A DNA stretch of 10,930 nucleotides from Bacteroidales bacterium (GTDB lineage: Bacteria > Bacteroidota > Bacteroidia > Bacteroidales > UBA932), in NCBI GenBank assembly GCA_017551405.1, contig JAFZLP010000108.1, positions 1-10,930 of the forward strand, given 5' to 3'. The notes beneath the pieces are model-generated. The model had not been told where the DNA came from, made no database searches, and saw only the letters and a program-made list of their open reading frames with translations. The translations under genes and the position numbers were made by a program. Position 1 is the stretch's first letter; every line of letters begins with the position of its first letter. Shown one piece after another: positions 1-7,352 of this stretch.

Positions 1-1
1 G

Positions 2-367
2 GTTTCGCTTTCAGGCCTTGGAGCCAAGGCGGTTATCGTCCATTTCTGGGATCCTTCCGACGCCGAGCAGAAGATGTTCAATCTGGATGTCCTGCTGCCC
101 CTCTATGAGCGCTGGCATTCCCGCGGGCTCGAAATCTATTCAGTGGGCGTGTCTGCCTCCAAGCCCGCATGGGCGCTGGTCGTCAACAGCCAGAAACTGC
201 CCTGGGTGAATGTCTGCGACGGTCTGGGTGTGGCATCCCCTGCCATTCTGCGGTATAACGTGAGCCAGCTCCCGACTTCGGTGCTGATCGTCGAAAAGGA
301 GGGTATCGTAGAGGTGGGCGGCGGTCTTTCCGGGCTGGAGAAGACGCTGGCAAAAGTGCTAAAATAG
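2..367 (+). CDS. Thioredoxin-fold (TlpA/ResA-like) protein lacking CxxC, C-terminal fragment
   Basis: This is the 3' part of a gene that begins before the window; the frame is open from base 2 and ends at TAG 365-367, giving 121 visible residues. The order of elements suits a TlpA/ResA/AhpC-TSA thioredoxin fold: a beta strand ending in VIVHFW, then a helix, a second strand (LEIYSVGVS), and a cis-Pro-like loop (VSQLPTSVLIVEKEG) followed by the last strands and helix. The active site is odd. Where TlpA proteins have FWATWCPPC, this one reads FWDPSDAEQ with no cysteine, so it should not do thiol-disulfide exchange. In Bacteroidota such domains are often the C-terminal half of envelope proteins with an N-terminal DUF4369-type domain, but that half is outside the window. 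The fold call is by pattern only. Its stop overlaps the convergent tsaB by 9 nt. Confidence 0.72.
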   Translation, partial: VSLSGLGAKAVIVHFWDPSDAEQKMFNLDVLLPLYERWHSRGLEIYSVGVSASKPAWALVVNSQKLPWVNVCDGLGVASPAILRYNVSQLPTSVLIVEKEGIVEVGGGLSGLEKTLAKVLK

Positions 368-1045
368 CTTCTTGTTGCTGACTGTGGCTATGAATTCCTT
401 CAGGTAGAAGGGTTCGAAATAGGCCACGTCGCGGAAATTTTTCTGCTCCATTTCGCGCATTGCGGGATGGAGCATTCCTTTTGCCTCCGGGAAAGTCTGG
501 ACGAATTTCGCCGATGCGGGAAGCACCTGCCGTGATTTTTCCGCCCCGTCGCCTATTATCAGAACCGGACCGAGTGCGAACTGCTCTGCAAAGCTGTCGG
601 GGGTGAGTACCACCGGGGTAATTTCCGTAAGCCTTTCTCCTTCAGGGGAGTAGATGCAGGTGTAGACTTCCATTCTGCGGGCGTCCAGCATGGGAAGGAC
701 GGCTTTGCAGCCTTCCGGCTGTTCGGAAAGGCCCTGCCAGAAAAGCGTCTCCAGGGTGCTTACCGCCAGCAGGGGCAGACCGGCGCCGAAACACAGGCCT
801 TTCGCCGTGGACACTCCTACGCGCAGTCCGGTATATGAGCCCGGTCCCATGCTCACGCACACCGCATCGCAGTCCCTGGCGGTCCAGCCGCATTCATCCA
901 GCATCTCCTTGACGAAGGGAGCGGTCATGGAGGCGTGCACCCTGGGCTCGGCCGATTTGCGGGAGGACACTATCCTGCCGTTCTCCGCGATTGCAGTCGA
1001 GCAGAGAGAGGTGGAGGTTTCGAGAAGTATTATCCTGTTTGCCAT
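359..1045 (-). CDS. tsaB: tRNA t6A37 threonylcarbamoyladenosine biosynthesis protein TsaB
   Basis: TsaB (YeaZ) is the non-catalytic ASKHA-fold partner of TsaD. With TsaE it helps transfer the threonylcarbamoyl group to A37 of ANN-decoding tRNAs in the cytoplasm. The 228-residue product is close to the usual 220-235. Family marks are the N-terminal phosphate-1-like strand ILLETSTS (6-13), the highly typical GPGSYTGLRVG (67-77), and VLPMLDARRMEVY (116-128). The C-terminal EPFYLKEF (211-218) is also common in Bacteroidota TsaB. A Glu (residue 9) takes the place of the Asp usual in the first strand. The start ATG (1043-1045) lies 1 nt after the stop of the cvpA-like gene, so the two are almost certainly co-transcribed. 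Its 3' end overlaps the convergent thioredoxin-like gene. Confidence 0.95.
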   Translation of the reverse strand: MANRIILLETSTSLCSTAIAENGRIVSSRKSAEPRVHASMTAPFVKEMLDECGWTARDCDAVCVSMGPGSYTGLRVGVSTAKGLCFGAGLPLLAVSTLETLFWQGLSEQPEGCKAVLPMLDARRMEVYTCIYSPEGERLTEITPVVLTPDSFAEQFALGPVLIIGDGAEKSRQVLPASAKFVQTFPEAKGMLHPAMREMEQKNFRDVAYFEPFYLKEFIATVSNKKLF

Positions 1046-1046
1046 T

Positions 1047-1601
1047 TCAGATTATGGCGCCGGTGACCGCCGTGGAGTCGGCTGCTGCGGCGTCGATTGC
1101 CGGAGCGGCGTTGCCGGTTACGAAATCCTTGAGATAGGGGAATACGTTTTCGGCGCCCGTACGGAGGGTGGAGTAGACTATGGATTCGTTGAGGGTGTCG
1201 GGATTGATGAGGCTCCATTTATCGTTGAGGGAATCGAACAGATAAATGAGGAGGCCGATTACCAGGGCGGCCTTCAAAAGCGCGAACACCAGCCCCAGCA
1301 GGCGGTTGAGCCAGCTCAGCGAAGCGATTTTCAGCGTGCTGGTGATGAGTTTGCCCAGCAGGTTGAGGATAAGGACTGCCAGTACGACTATGACGATGAA
1401 GGAAACCACCTGCAGGGTTTTGGGGTCGAGGCTGATGAAGCCGGAGGCCCAGACGCTCAGGGGAGTGGAGAATTTGAACGCCAGCCATGCTCCCAGAAGT
1501 ATGGACACGATGGCCACGAGCTGTTCGACGAAACCTTTCTGGATGCCCCTCACGACCGCAGGGATGAAACATATCAGAAGTATGATGTCCAGTGTTCCCA
1601 T
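1047..1601 (-). CDS. CvpA family inner-membrane protein
   Basis: The 184-residue product has the CvpA/colicin V production family pattern. Four predicted membrane segments lie near residues 4-18, 25-44, 63-83 and 101-122, with the early motif RGIQKGFVEQL (18-28) between the first two, matching the family's usual R-G-x-x-x-G-x-x-x-x-L. A short Ala-rich, probably disordered tail follows from about 164. CvpA in Escherichia coli is needed for colicin V export and affects envelope homeostasis, but its molecular activity is not settled, so no reaction is assigned. It is the first gene of a two-gene unit with tsaB (1 nt spacing). Its start codon is 70 nt from the divergent ileS start, and the two transcripts share that intergenic region. 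Confidence 0.88.
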   Translation of the reverse strand: MGTLDIILLICFIPAVVRGIQKGFVEQLVAIVSILLGAWLAFKFSTPLSVWASGFISLDPKTLQVVSFIVIVVLAVLILNLLGKLITSTLKIASLSWLNRLLGLVFALLKAALVIGLLIYLFDSLNDKWSLINPDTLNESIVYSTLRTGAENVFPYLKDFVTGNAAPAIDAAAADSTAVTGAII

Positions 1602-1604
1602 ATT

Positions 1605-1636
1605 ATTGCTAAAAACCGCAGAATTCCTTATCTTTG
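1605..1636 (+). promoter_or_regulatory. Bacteroidota-type promoter for ileS operon
   Basis: A TATCTTTG at 1629-1636 fits the TAnnTTTG -7 consensus of the Bacteroidota primary sigma factor exactly. ATTG at 1605-1608, 20 nt upstream, is one base off the TTTG -33 element. Transcription would start near 1642, leaving a leader of about 30 nt that ends in an A-rich tract just before the ileS ATG at 1672. The leader is too short for a T-box or other riboswitch. Confidence 0.72.
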
Positions 1637-1671
1637 CAAACTAAAATACAACGCAAATTTAGAGAAAAAAA

Positions 1672-4600
1672 ATGAGTTTCAAAGAATATAAACGTCTGGA
1701 CCTGGTGGCCACTGCCGGTGAGGTGCTCGACCGCTGGAAAAAGGATCATGCTTTCGAAACCTCCATGAAACTGAGGGAGGGCGCCCCCGAGTTCATATTC
1801 TTTGAAGGTCCCCCCAGCGCCAACGGCATGCCGGGCATCCATCACGTGATGGCCCGCAGCATCAAGGACGCCATCTGCCGCTACAAGACGCAGACCGGTT
1901 TCCTGGTACGCCGCCGCGCCGGCTGGGACACCCACGGCCTCCCTGTGGAAATAGGCGTTGAAAAAAAGCTGGGCATCCATAAAGAAGATATCGGCACCAG
2001 CATCTCCGTCGAGGAATACAACCGCACCTGCCGCTCCGAGGTCATGAAGTACACCAGGGAGTGGGAAAATCTCACCGAAAGGGTAGGCTACTGGGTCGAC
2101 ATGAACGACCCGTACATCACCTACGACAACAGGTACATCGAAACCCTCTGGTACCTGCTCAAGGAAATCTACAAGAAGGGGCTTCTCTACAAGGGATTCA
2201 GCATCCAGCCGTTCAGCCCGTCCGACGGCACCGGCCTCAGCTCCCACGAGCTCAACCAGCCCGGCTGCTACAAAGACGTCACCGACACTACCTGCACCGT
2301 CCAGTTCGAAATGGTCCCGGACGATGCCCACAAGGCTCTTTTCGCTGACGGCCCCCTCTACTTCATAGCCTGGACCACCACTCCGTGGACGCTCCCGTCC
2401 AACATGGCGCTCTGCGTCGGGCCAAAGATCAACTACGTTCGCGTAAAGTCGGCCAATCCCTACAGCGGCGCTCCCGCCGTCTATCTGGTTGCAGAAGCCC
2501 TGGTGGACACCTGGTTCGGCAAGCTGGAGCATGAGGTGCTTCCAGGCACCGTCAAGGGCTCCGAACTGGTGGGCATGAGCTATAAACAGCTCATCCCGTG
2601 GTTCAAGAGCGCCCAGGAGGGCAAGGCTTTCATAGTCATCCCCGGCGATTACGTCACCACCGAGGAAGGCACCGGCATAGTCCATATCGCCGGCACCTTC
2701 GGCGCGGACGACAAGCGCGTGAGCGAGGCCAACGGCGTCGCAGCCCTCATGGTGCGCGACAAGGACGGCGTGCGGCAGGCCCAGGTAGACCGCCTCGGCC
2801 GTTTCTATCGCCTGGAAGACCTCGACCCCGCATATGTCGAGTCTTCGGTGGATCCTTCCTATAAGGAGTTCGCAGGCCGCTTCGTCAAGAATGCCTTCGA
2901 CGACTCCCTGCCCGCGGATGCTCCCACCCTCGACGTGGACCTGTGCGTGATGCTCAAGAACGAGGGCAAGGTCTTCAAGATCCAGAAGCACGTCCATTCC
3001 TACCCGCACTCCTGGCGCACCGACAAGCCCGTGCTCTATTATCCCCTCGACGCCTGGTTCATCAAGACCACCGCCGTCAAGGAGCAGATGGTGGAGCTCA
3101 ACAAGCAGATTACCTGGAAACCGGAATCCACCGGCACCGGGCGTTTCGGCCAGTGGCTCGAGAACATCCAGGACTGGAACCTCAGCCGCAGCCGTTTCTG
3201 GGGCACGCCGCTTCCCATCTGGCGCACCGATGACGGCACCGAAGAAAAGTGCATAGGCACCGTCCGCGAGCTCTACGACGAGTGCGAGAAGTCCGTGGCC
3301 GCCGGCATCATGCCTTCCAACCCGCTCAAGGACAAGGGCTTCGATCCCTCCGACATGAGCCTCGCCAATTACGACAAGATAGACCTTCACAGGCCTTATG
3401 TAGACAATATCTTCCTGGTGTCCGATTCCGGTCGCAAGATGACCCGCGAAACGGACCTCATCGATGTCTGGTTCGATTCCGGTTCGATGCCTTATGCCCA
3501 GACCGGTCTCCGCGGCCTCGGCACCCCCGACTTCGGCCCCACCGCTGATTTCATCGCCGAAGGCGTCGACCAGACCCGCGGGTGGTTCTATACGCTTCAC
3601 GCGGTCCACACCATGGTCAGCGGCACTCCCGCATTCAAGCGCGTCATTTCCAACGGCCTTGTCCTCGACAAGGACGGCAACAAGATGAGCAAGCGCCTCG
3701 GCAACGCGGTGGATCCCTTCTACGAGCTCGACAAATACGGCGCCGACGCTCTCCGCTGGTACATGCTCACCAATGCCCAGCCCTGGGACAACCTGCGTTT
3801 CGACGAAGTGGGAGTCGACGAGGTGCGCCGCAAGTTCTTCGGCACCCTCTACAATACCTACTCCTTCTTCGCGCTTTATGCCAACGTGGACGGCTTCGAC
3901 CCGTCGGCAAAGCAGGTTCCCGTGAAGGACCGTCCCGAAATCGACCGCTGGATCCTCTCGCTCGGGAACAGCCTCATCAGGGATGTCCGCGCCGCTTATG
4001 AAAACTACGACATTACCCTCGCCGGCCGTCTTATCCAGGACTTCGTCTGCGACCACCTCTCCAACTGGTACGTTCGCCTGAACCGTAAGCGTTTCTGGGG
4101 CGGCGGTCTCACTCAGGACAAGCTGGCCGCATACCAGACCCTGTACGAGGTGCTCAGGAACATAGCGCTGCTTTCGGCGCCCATCGCCCCGTTCTTCTCG
4201 GACCAGCTGTGGCTCGATCTCGTTCCCGGTGCAAAGTGTGTCCATTACGAACTCATGCCCGAGTCCGATCCCGCCCTGATCGACACCGATCTCGAAGAAC
4301 GCATGGCCCTGGCCCAGAAGGCCACTTCGCTGGTGCTCGCTCTTCGCCGCAAGGTGAACATCAAGGTGCGCCAGCCCCTCGGCAAGATGGTCATTCCCGT
4401 ACTGTCCGAGAAGCTCCGCACCCAGCTTGAACAGGTCAAGAACCTGGTTCTCACCGAGGTGAACGTAAAGGAGGCGGAGTTCATCTCCGACACCGCGGGC
4501 ATTATCACCAAGAAGATCAAGCCCAACTTCAGGAGCCTGGGCAAGAAATACGGCCCGCGCATGAAGGAGATAGCCGGTGCTTTCGCCGGAATGGAACAGT

Positions 4601-5040
4601 CTGTCATCTCCGCAATCGAAATGGCCGGCACATACACCCTTGCACTTGCCGGAGGTCCGGTCGAGCTTGTTCCCGAAGACTACGAAATCTCTTCCGAGGA
4701 CATGCCCGGATGGCTCGTAGCCAGCGAAGGCCAGCTCACTATAGCCCTCGACGTGGAGGTCACCGAATCCCTGCGCCGTGAAGGCACTGCCCGCGAGCTC
4801 ATCAACCGCATCCAGAACATCCGCAAAGACTCCGGGTTCGACGTTACCGACAAGGTGGACGTCGTAATAATCGCCACCGGCGACGCCCTTCAGGAAATCA
4901 CTGCTTCCCTTGAGGAATACAAAGACTTCATAGCTTCACAGACGCTCGCACTGTCCATCGGACTGTCCCAGGACGGAGATGGCTCGGAAGTTGAGTGGAA
5001 CGAAGGCTTCATCAGAATAAAAGTAACAAGAAACCAATAA
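1672..5040 (+). CDS. ileS: Isoleucyl-tRNA synthetase, type 2 (long form) with GIHH signature
   Basis: IleRS charges tRNA-Ile with isoleucine and edits mischarged valine in the cytoplasm. The 1122-residue length fits the eukaryote-like type 2 class and exceeds type 1 enzymes (about 930). Visible in order are the class I first signature after FFEGPPSANGMP, here GIHH (55-58) where HIGH or HxGH is usual; the CP1 editing domain with WTTTPWTLPSN (234-244); the DVWFDSGS block; and KMSKR (671-675) for ATP. An anticodon-binding helical domain starts around DRPEIDRWILSLGNS, and the long C-terminal region lacks the CxxC zinc knuckles of type 1 enzymes. The start ATG follows an A-rich leader, and no alternative in-frame start is better placed. 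The regulator gene follows after 5 nt. The swap of the first and third signature residues is discussed under findings. Confidence 0.97.
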   Translation: MSFKEYKRLDLVATAGEVLDRWKKDHAFETSMKLREGAPEFIFFEGPPSANGMPGIHHVMARSIKDAICRYKTQTGFLVRRRAGWDTHGLPVEIGVEKKLGIHKEDIGTSISVEEYNRTCRSEVMKYTREWENLTERVGYWVDMNDPYITYDNRYIETLWYLLKEIYKKGLLYKGFSIQPFSPSDGTGLSSHELNQPGCYKDVTDTTCTVQFEMVPDDAHKALFADGPLYFIAWTTTPWTLPSNMALCVGPKINYVRVKSANPYSGAPAVYLVAEALVDTWFGKLEHEVLPGTVKGSELVGMSYKQLIPWFKSAQEGKAFIVIPGDYVTTEEGTGIVHIAGTFGADDKRVSEANGVAALMVRDKDGVRQAQVDRLGRFYRLEDLDPAYVESSVDPSYKEFAGRFVKNAFDDSLPADAPTLDVDLCVMLKNEGKVFKIQKHVHSYPHSWRTDKPVLYYPLDAWFIKTTAVKEQMVELNKQITWKPESTGTGRFGQWLENIQDWNLSRSRFWGTPLPIWRTDDGTEEKCIGTVRELYDECEKSVAAGIMPSNPLKDKGFDPSDMSLANYDKIDLHRPYVDNIFLVSDSGRKMTRETDLIDVWFDSGSMPYAQTGLRGLGTPDFGPTADFIAEGVDQTRGWFYTLHAVHTMVSGTPAFKRVISNGLVLDKDGNKMSKRLGNAVDPFYELDKYGADALRWYMLTNAQPWDNLRFDEVGVDEVRRKFFGTLYNTYSFFALYANVDGFDPSAKQVPVKDRPEIDRWILSLGNSLIRDVRAAYENYDITLAGRLIQDFVCDHLSNWYVRLNRKRFWGGGLTQDKLAAYQTLYEVLRNIALLSAPIAPFFSDQLWLDLVPGAKCVHYELMPESDPALIDTDLEERMALAQKATSLVLALRRKVNIKVRQPLGKMVIPVLSEKLRTQLEQVKNLVLTEVNVKEAEFISDTAGIITKKIKPNFRSLGKKYGPRMKEIAGAFAGMEQSVISAIEMAGTYTLALAGGPVELVPEDYEISSEDMPGWLVASEGQLTIALDVEVTESLRREGTARELINRIQNIRKDSGFDVTDKVDVVIIATGDALQEITASLEEYKDFIASQTLALSIGLSQDGDGSEVEWNEGFIRIKVTRNQ

Positions 5041-5045
5041 CAACT

Positions 5046-5450
5046 ATGGCAGAAGAAACCACAAAGACGCGCTATTCCGATGAGGAACTTGAGGAATTCA
5101 GGGTCATCATCGAGAACATGCTTGCCAAAGCCAGGGCAGAGTACAACACTCTGAGCCAGGTGGTCATGCATGGCGGCAACAATGACATCGAAGACACTTC
5201 ACCTTCCTTCAAGACGGTGGAGGACGACGGTGCAAACCAGCTGACCAAAGAAGAAGCCAGCCAGCTCGCCCAGCGCCAGTACAAGTTCATCAAGAACCTT
5301 GAGGCTGCGCTCCTGCGAATCGAAAACAAGACCTACGGCGTCTGCCGCGTGACGGGCAAGCTCATCCCCAAGGAGAGGCTCCGTCTCGTCCCGCACGCTA
5401 CGCTTACCGTAGAGGCAAAGGAAATGCTGGCAAAGCAGGGCAAGAACTGA
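5046..5450 (+). CDS. TraR/DksA family transcriptional regulator with degenerate zinc finger
   Basis: DksA-type proteins enter the RNA polymerase secondary channel and adjust initiation, often together with ppGpp. The 134-residue product has an acidic N-terminal helical hairpin (about 10-95) and a C-terminal zinc-finger-like module beginning TYGVC (96-100). In canonical DksA this module holds CxxC-x17-CxxC; here only Cys100 remains, and the other three positions read Thr103, Thr121 and Ala124, so zinc binding is unlikely. At the coiled-coil tip the DxxDxA motif appears only in part, as Asp61 and Ala63. This form is common in Bacteroidota. I chose the ATG at 5046, not the upstream in-frame ATG at 4995, which lies inside ileS. 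The gene sits 5 nt after ileS and 4 nt before lspA, a conserved arrangement that suggests co-transcription. Confidence 0.92.
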   Translation: MAEETTKTRYSDEELEEFRVIIENMLAKARAEYNTLSQVVMHGGNNDIEDTSPSFKTVEDDGANQLTKEEASQLAQRQYKFIKNLEAALLRIENKTYGVCRVTGKLIPKERLRLVPHATLTVEAKEMLAKQGKN

Positions 5451-5454
5451 TTCC

Positions 5455-6012
5455 ATGAAACTGTCCAAAGGCGCACGGCTCGTCATACTCGGAATCGTTC
5501 TGGTGGTCGTCGATCAGGTCATTAAGGTCCTGGTCAAGACCAACATGACCATAGGGCAGCAGATCCCGGTAATAGGCCAGTGGTTCCGCCTGTGCTTCAT
5601 CGAAAACGAGGGCATGGCCTTCGGCATGAAGTTCGGAGGCATGGTCGGAAAGTTCATCCTGAGCCTGTTCCGCATATGCCTGTGCGGCGCCCTTATCTGG
5701 TGGATAGCCTCCCTTAATAAAAAGGGAAAGGCCCCCATGGGCGTGCTTGTGGGCCTTACTCTGATTACCGCCGGGGCTTTCGGAAACATTATCGACAGCC
5801 TCTTCTATGGGCTTGTCTGGGACTACGCTCCCTTCATGTTCGGAAAGGTGGTGGATATGTTCTATTTCCCGATAATCCGTTCGGGAGAAAAGGTGATATT
5901 CTTCAGCCCCGTCTTTAATTTCGCGGACAGCTGCGTCACTGTTGGAGCCTTCTACCTGGTCCTCTTCCAATGGAAATTCTTCTCCAAGGAAGAAAAGAAG
6001 GAAAAGGAGTAA
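5455..6012 (+). CDS. lspA: Lipoprotein signal peptidase (signal peptidase II)
   Basis: LspA is the inner-membrane aspartyl protease that cuts prolipoproteins just before the lipid-modified cysteine. All conserved blocks are present in 185 residues: DQ at 20-21, ENEGMAFG (50-57), AGAFGNIID with catalytic Asp114, the VVDMFYFP block (132-139), and FNFADSCVTVG with catalytic Asp158. Hydrophobic segments fit the usual four membrane helices, and the tail is Lys/Glu-rich (174-185). It is longer than the roughly 165-residue E. coli enzyme, mainly through an insert between the two catalytic aspartates, as is common in Bacteroidota. It is the last gene of the ileS unit. Its TAA (6010-6012) directly abuts the stop of the convergent barrel gene, and an intrinsic terminator follows 23 nt later. 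The two lipoproteins at the right end of the window would be substrates. Confidence 0.97.
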   Translation: MKLSKGARLVILGIVLVVVDQVIKVLVKTNMTIGQQIPVIGQWFRLCFIENEGMAFGMKFGGMVGKFILSLFRICLCGALIWWIASLNKKGKAPMGVLVGLTLITAGAFGNIIDSLFYGLVWDYAPFMFGKVVDMFYFPIIRSGEKVIFFSPVFNFADSCVTVGAFYLVLFQWKFFSKEEKKEKE

Positions 6013-6678
6013 TCAGAACAGATACGACAATCCGGCCTGCATATTCAAAGTATGCAGGTTTTTGTTTACATAGCCCGACCTGTCCAGCAGACCGTAGTAT
6101 GCGCCGACGTGCAGGAGCAGCTTACCAAAGAAGTCTACGCCTATGCTTCCCCCGGCAAGGATATCGAAGCGCGAGTATTCGGCGAAATTGTTTTCAGGGG
6201 CAAAATAGCTCACATTCCGTTCCACCTCTGCTCCAAGGTCGTCGGCCCAGAAGGAGTAGGACCTGGAGTCGAGACACCATGAGAACACGGGACCCAGGCT
6301 TGCGTGAAGCCCGACTGTCTCGTCTACGGGGATGTTTATGCCCGCATTGAGCGGAAGGGCGAGATAGTGCTCCTCGTGGGAGTTCGTGCCGAATTTGGAT
6401 ACTATGTCGTATACAGGGTCGTTCATAATACCCGGAAAGGCCGTTCCCTTGCCTCCGATGTGATAATAGTACAGGCCCGTGCCTATAGCAAGCCCGTACG
6501 GGAGGACGCCCCAGGAATATGAGGCGCCCGCAAAGAAACCCTGCGAATCAGCCCTGGAGCCGTCACCGTGATCGAACAGCATGGAGTAGATGTACCCTGC
6601 ATCGGCCGCGACCTGTGCGCTGGAGCTGGCCGATGCAAGGAACAGTACGGCGGATATTACGAGAAGTACCCTTTTCAT
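6013..6678 (-). CDS. Outer-membrane beta-barrel protein (paralogue B)
   Basis: The 221-residue product has a Sec signal peptide (Lys-Arg, then a hydrophobic core, with likely signal peptidase I cleavage after Ala21). The mature part is made of alternating hydrophobic and polar strands rich in Tyr, Gly and Phe and ends in a strand with terminal Phe (AGLSYLF), a BAM-recognition-like end. This is the pattern of small PorT/OmpW-like outer-membrane barrels common in Bacteroidota. No enzymatic residues or specific function can be read from it. It is the last gene of the minus-strand unit, 6 nt after its tandem paralogue, with which it shares blocks such as DAGYIYSM, QGFFAGASY, EHYLALPLN and YGLLDR. 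Its final codons double as the terminator hairpin for lspA on the other strand. Confidence 0.82.
   Translation of the reverse strand: MKRVLLVISAVLFLASASSSAQVAADAGYIYSMLFDHGDGSRADSQGFFAGASYSWGVLPYGLAIGTGLYYYHIGGKGTAFPGIMNDPVYDIVSKFGTNSHEEHYLALPLNAGINIPVDETVGLHASLGPVFSWCLDSRSYSFWADDLGAEVERNVSYFAPENNFAEYSRFDILAGGSIGVDFFGKLLLHVGAYYGLLDRSGYVNKNLHTLNMQAGLSYLF
6036..6064 (+). terminator. Intrinsic terminator of the ileS-lspA operon
   Basis: A perfect 8-bp inverted repeat, CCTGCATA (6036-6043) and TATGCAGG (6051-6058), encloses a 7-nt loop and is followed by TTTTTG (6059-6064). It starts 23 nt after the lspA stop. On the plus strand this has the full form of a Rho-independent terminator. The reverse side lacks a T run after the stem, so it is directional. 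It lies inside the coding sequence of the convergent barrel gene (its residues about 205-214). Confidence 0.85.
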
Positions 6679-6684
6679 CTGTGG

Positions 6685-7338
6685 CTAGAATATGTAGGAT
6701 ACTCCGGCGAAGATCTCAGAGCGGTGAAGGCTGCTGTTTTCGCCTCCGTCACGGTCGAGCAGACCATAGCGGTAGCCGGCCTGAATGCGGATGATCCCCT
6801 GGATTTCGGTTCCGAGACCGCCGCCTACCAGGACGTCGAAGGGCTTGTAGTCCTCGTCCAGCTCAAAATTGTTGATGGTGTCCTCCTTGCCGATGTTGCC
6901 GATTATGGGCAGGTTGATGGATGCGTTGTATTTAGTGGTGGAGGAAACGCAGTAGCTGAGCGAGGGGCCCGCAAATGCGAACACCTTGATGCCGTTGCCG
7001 ATGAAGGTCCCGAAACGCAGGTTCACGGGCAGGGAGATATAGTGCTCGTTCAGCCTCAGATCGTAGCTGCCGCTGATGTCGCCTATGATGTTGGCGGAGT
7101 CGGAATCGCTGGAAGTGAGGTAATTATAGTACAGGCCGGTGTTGACATCAAGCCCGTTTGCAATATTGCAGGTGTAGCTGGCGCCGGCAAAGAAACCCTG
7201 GGCTGCGGCGTCGATTACGTTCGAACCTATCATTTCCTTGTTCATGGAAAACAGATAGCCGGCGTCGATGGACGGCTGTGCGATTGCCATTCCCGCTGTT
7301 GCAGCGAGGATGGTGAGAGTAATGATGACTTTTTTCAT
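6685..7338 (-). CDS. Outer-membrane beta-barrel protein (paralogue A)
   Basis: The 217-residue product starts with MKKVIITLT, a typical Sec signal peptide with likely cleavage after Ala20 (AIA|Q). I prefer this ATG (7336-7338) over an in-frame ATG nine codons earlier, because that extension would put charged and polar residues before the signal peptide and overlap no recognisable start context. The rest is a run of amphipathic strands ending in AGVSYIF with terminal Phe, as in small outer-membrane barrels. A central Asp/Ser-rich loop (TSSDSDSAN, about 75-83) is probably extracellular. It is a clear tandem paralogue of the next gene downstream and lies 27 nt after the EF-hand membrane protein gene. 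Its ligand and role are unknown. Confidence 0.82.
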   Translation of the reverse strand: MKKVIITLTILAATAGMAIAQPSIDAGYLFSMNKEMIGSNVIDAAAQGFFAGASYTCNIANGLDVNTGLYYNYLTSSDSDSANIIGDISGSYDLRLNEHYISLPVNLRFGTFIGNGIKVFAFAGPSLSYCVSSTTKYNASINLPIIGNIGKEDTINNFELDEDYKPFDVLVGGGLGTEIQGIIRIQAGYRYGLLDRDGGENSSLHRSEIFAGVSYIF

Positions 7339-7352
7339 ATCAGTTTGGTTAT

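Noticed and set aside
1637..1644. TTAGTTTG on the minus strand as a cvpA-tsaB promoter
   Set aside because: One base off the -7 consensus and with no -33 element in place. A promoter for cvpA must lie in or near this region, but I cannot fix it.
690..1691. 333-codon plus-strand frame opposite tsaB and cvpA
   Set aside because: It crosses two well-supported minus-strand genes and the ileS promoter and start. The product is low complexity, rich in Glu, Gln and Asp in its second half.
1609..4245. 878-codon open frame on the minus strand opposite ileS
   Set aside because: ileS is unmistakable on the plus strand, and this frame is its mirror under strong C/G third-base use. The product is a low-complexity Val/Gly/Glu/Ala/His mix with no motif, and it runs into the ileS promoter.
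5404..5970. 188-codon minus-strand frame opposite lspA
   Set aside because: lspA carries all family motifs on the plus strand; this frame is a Glu/Asp/His-rich shadow.
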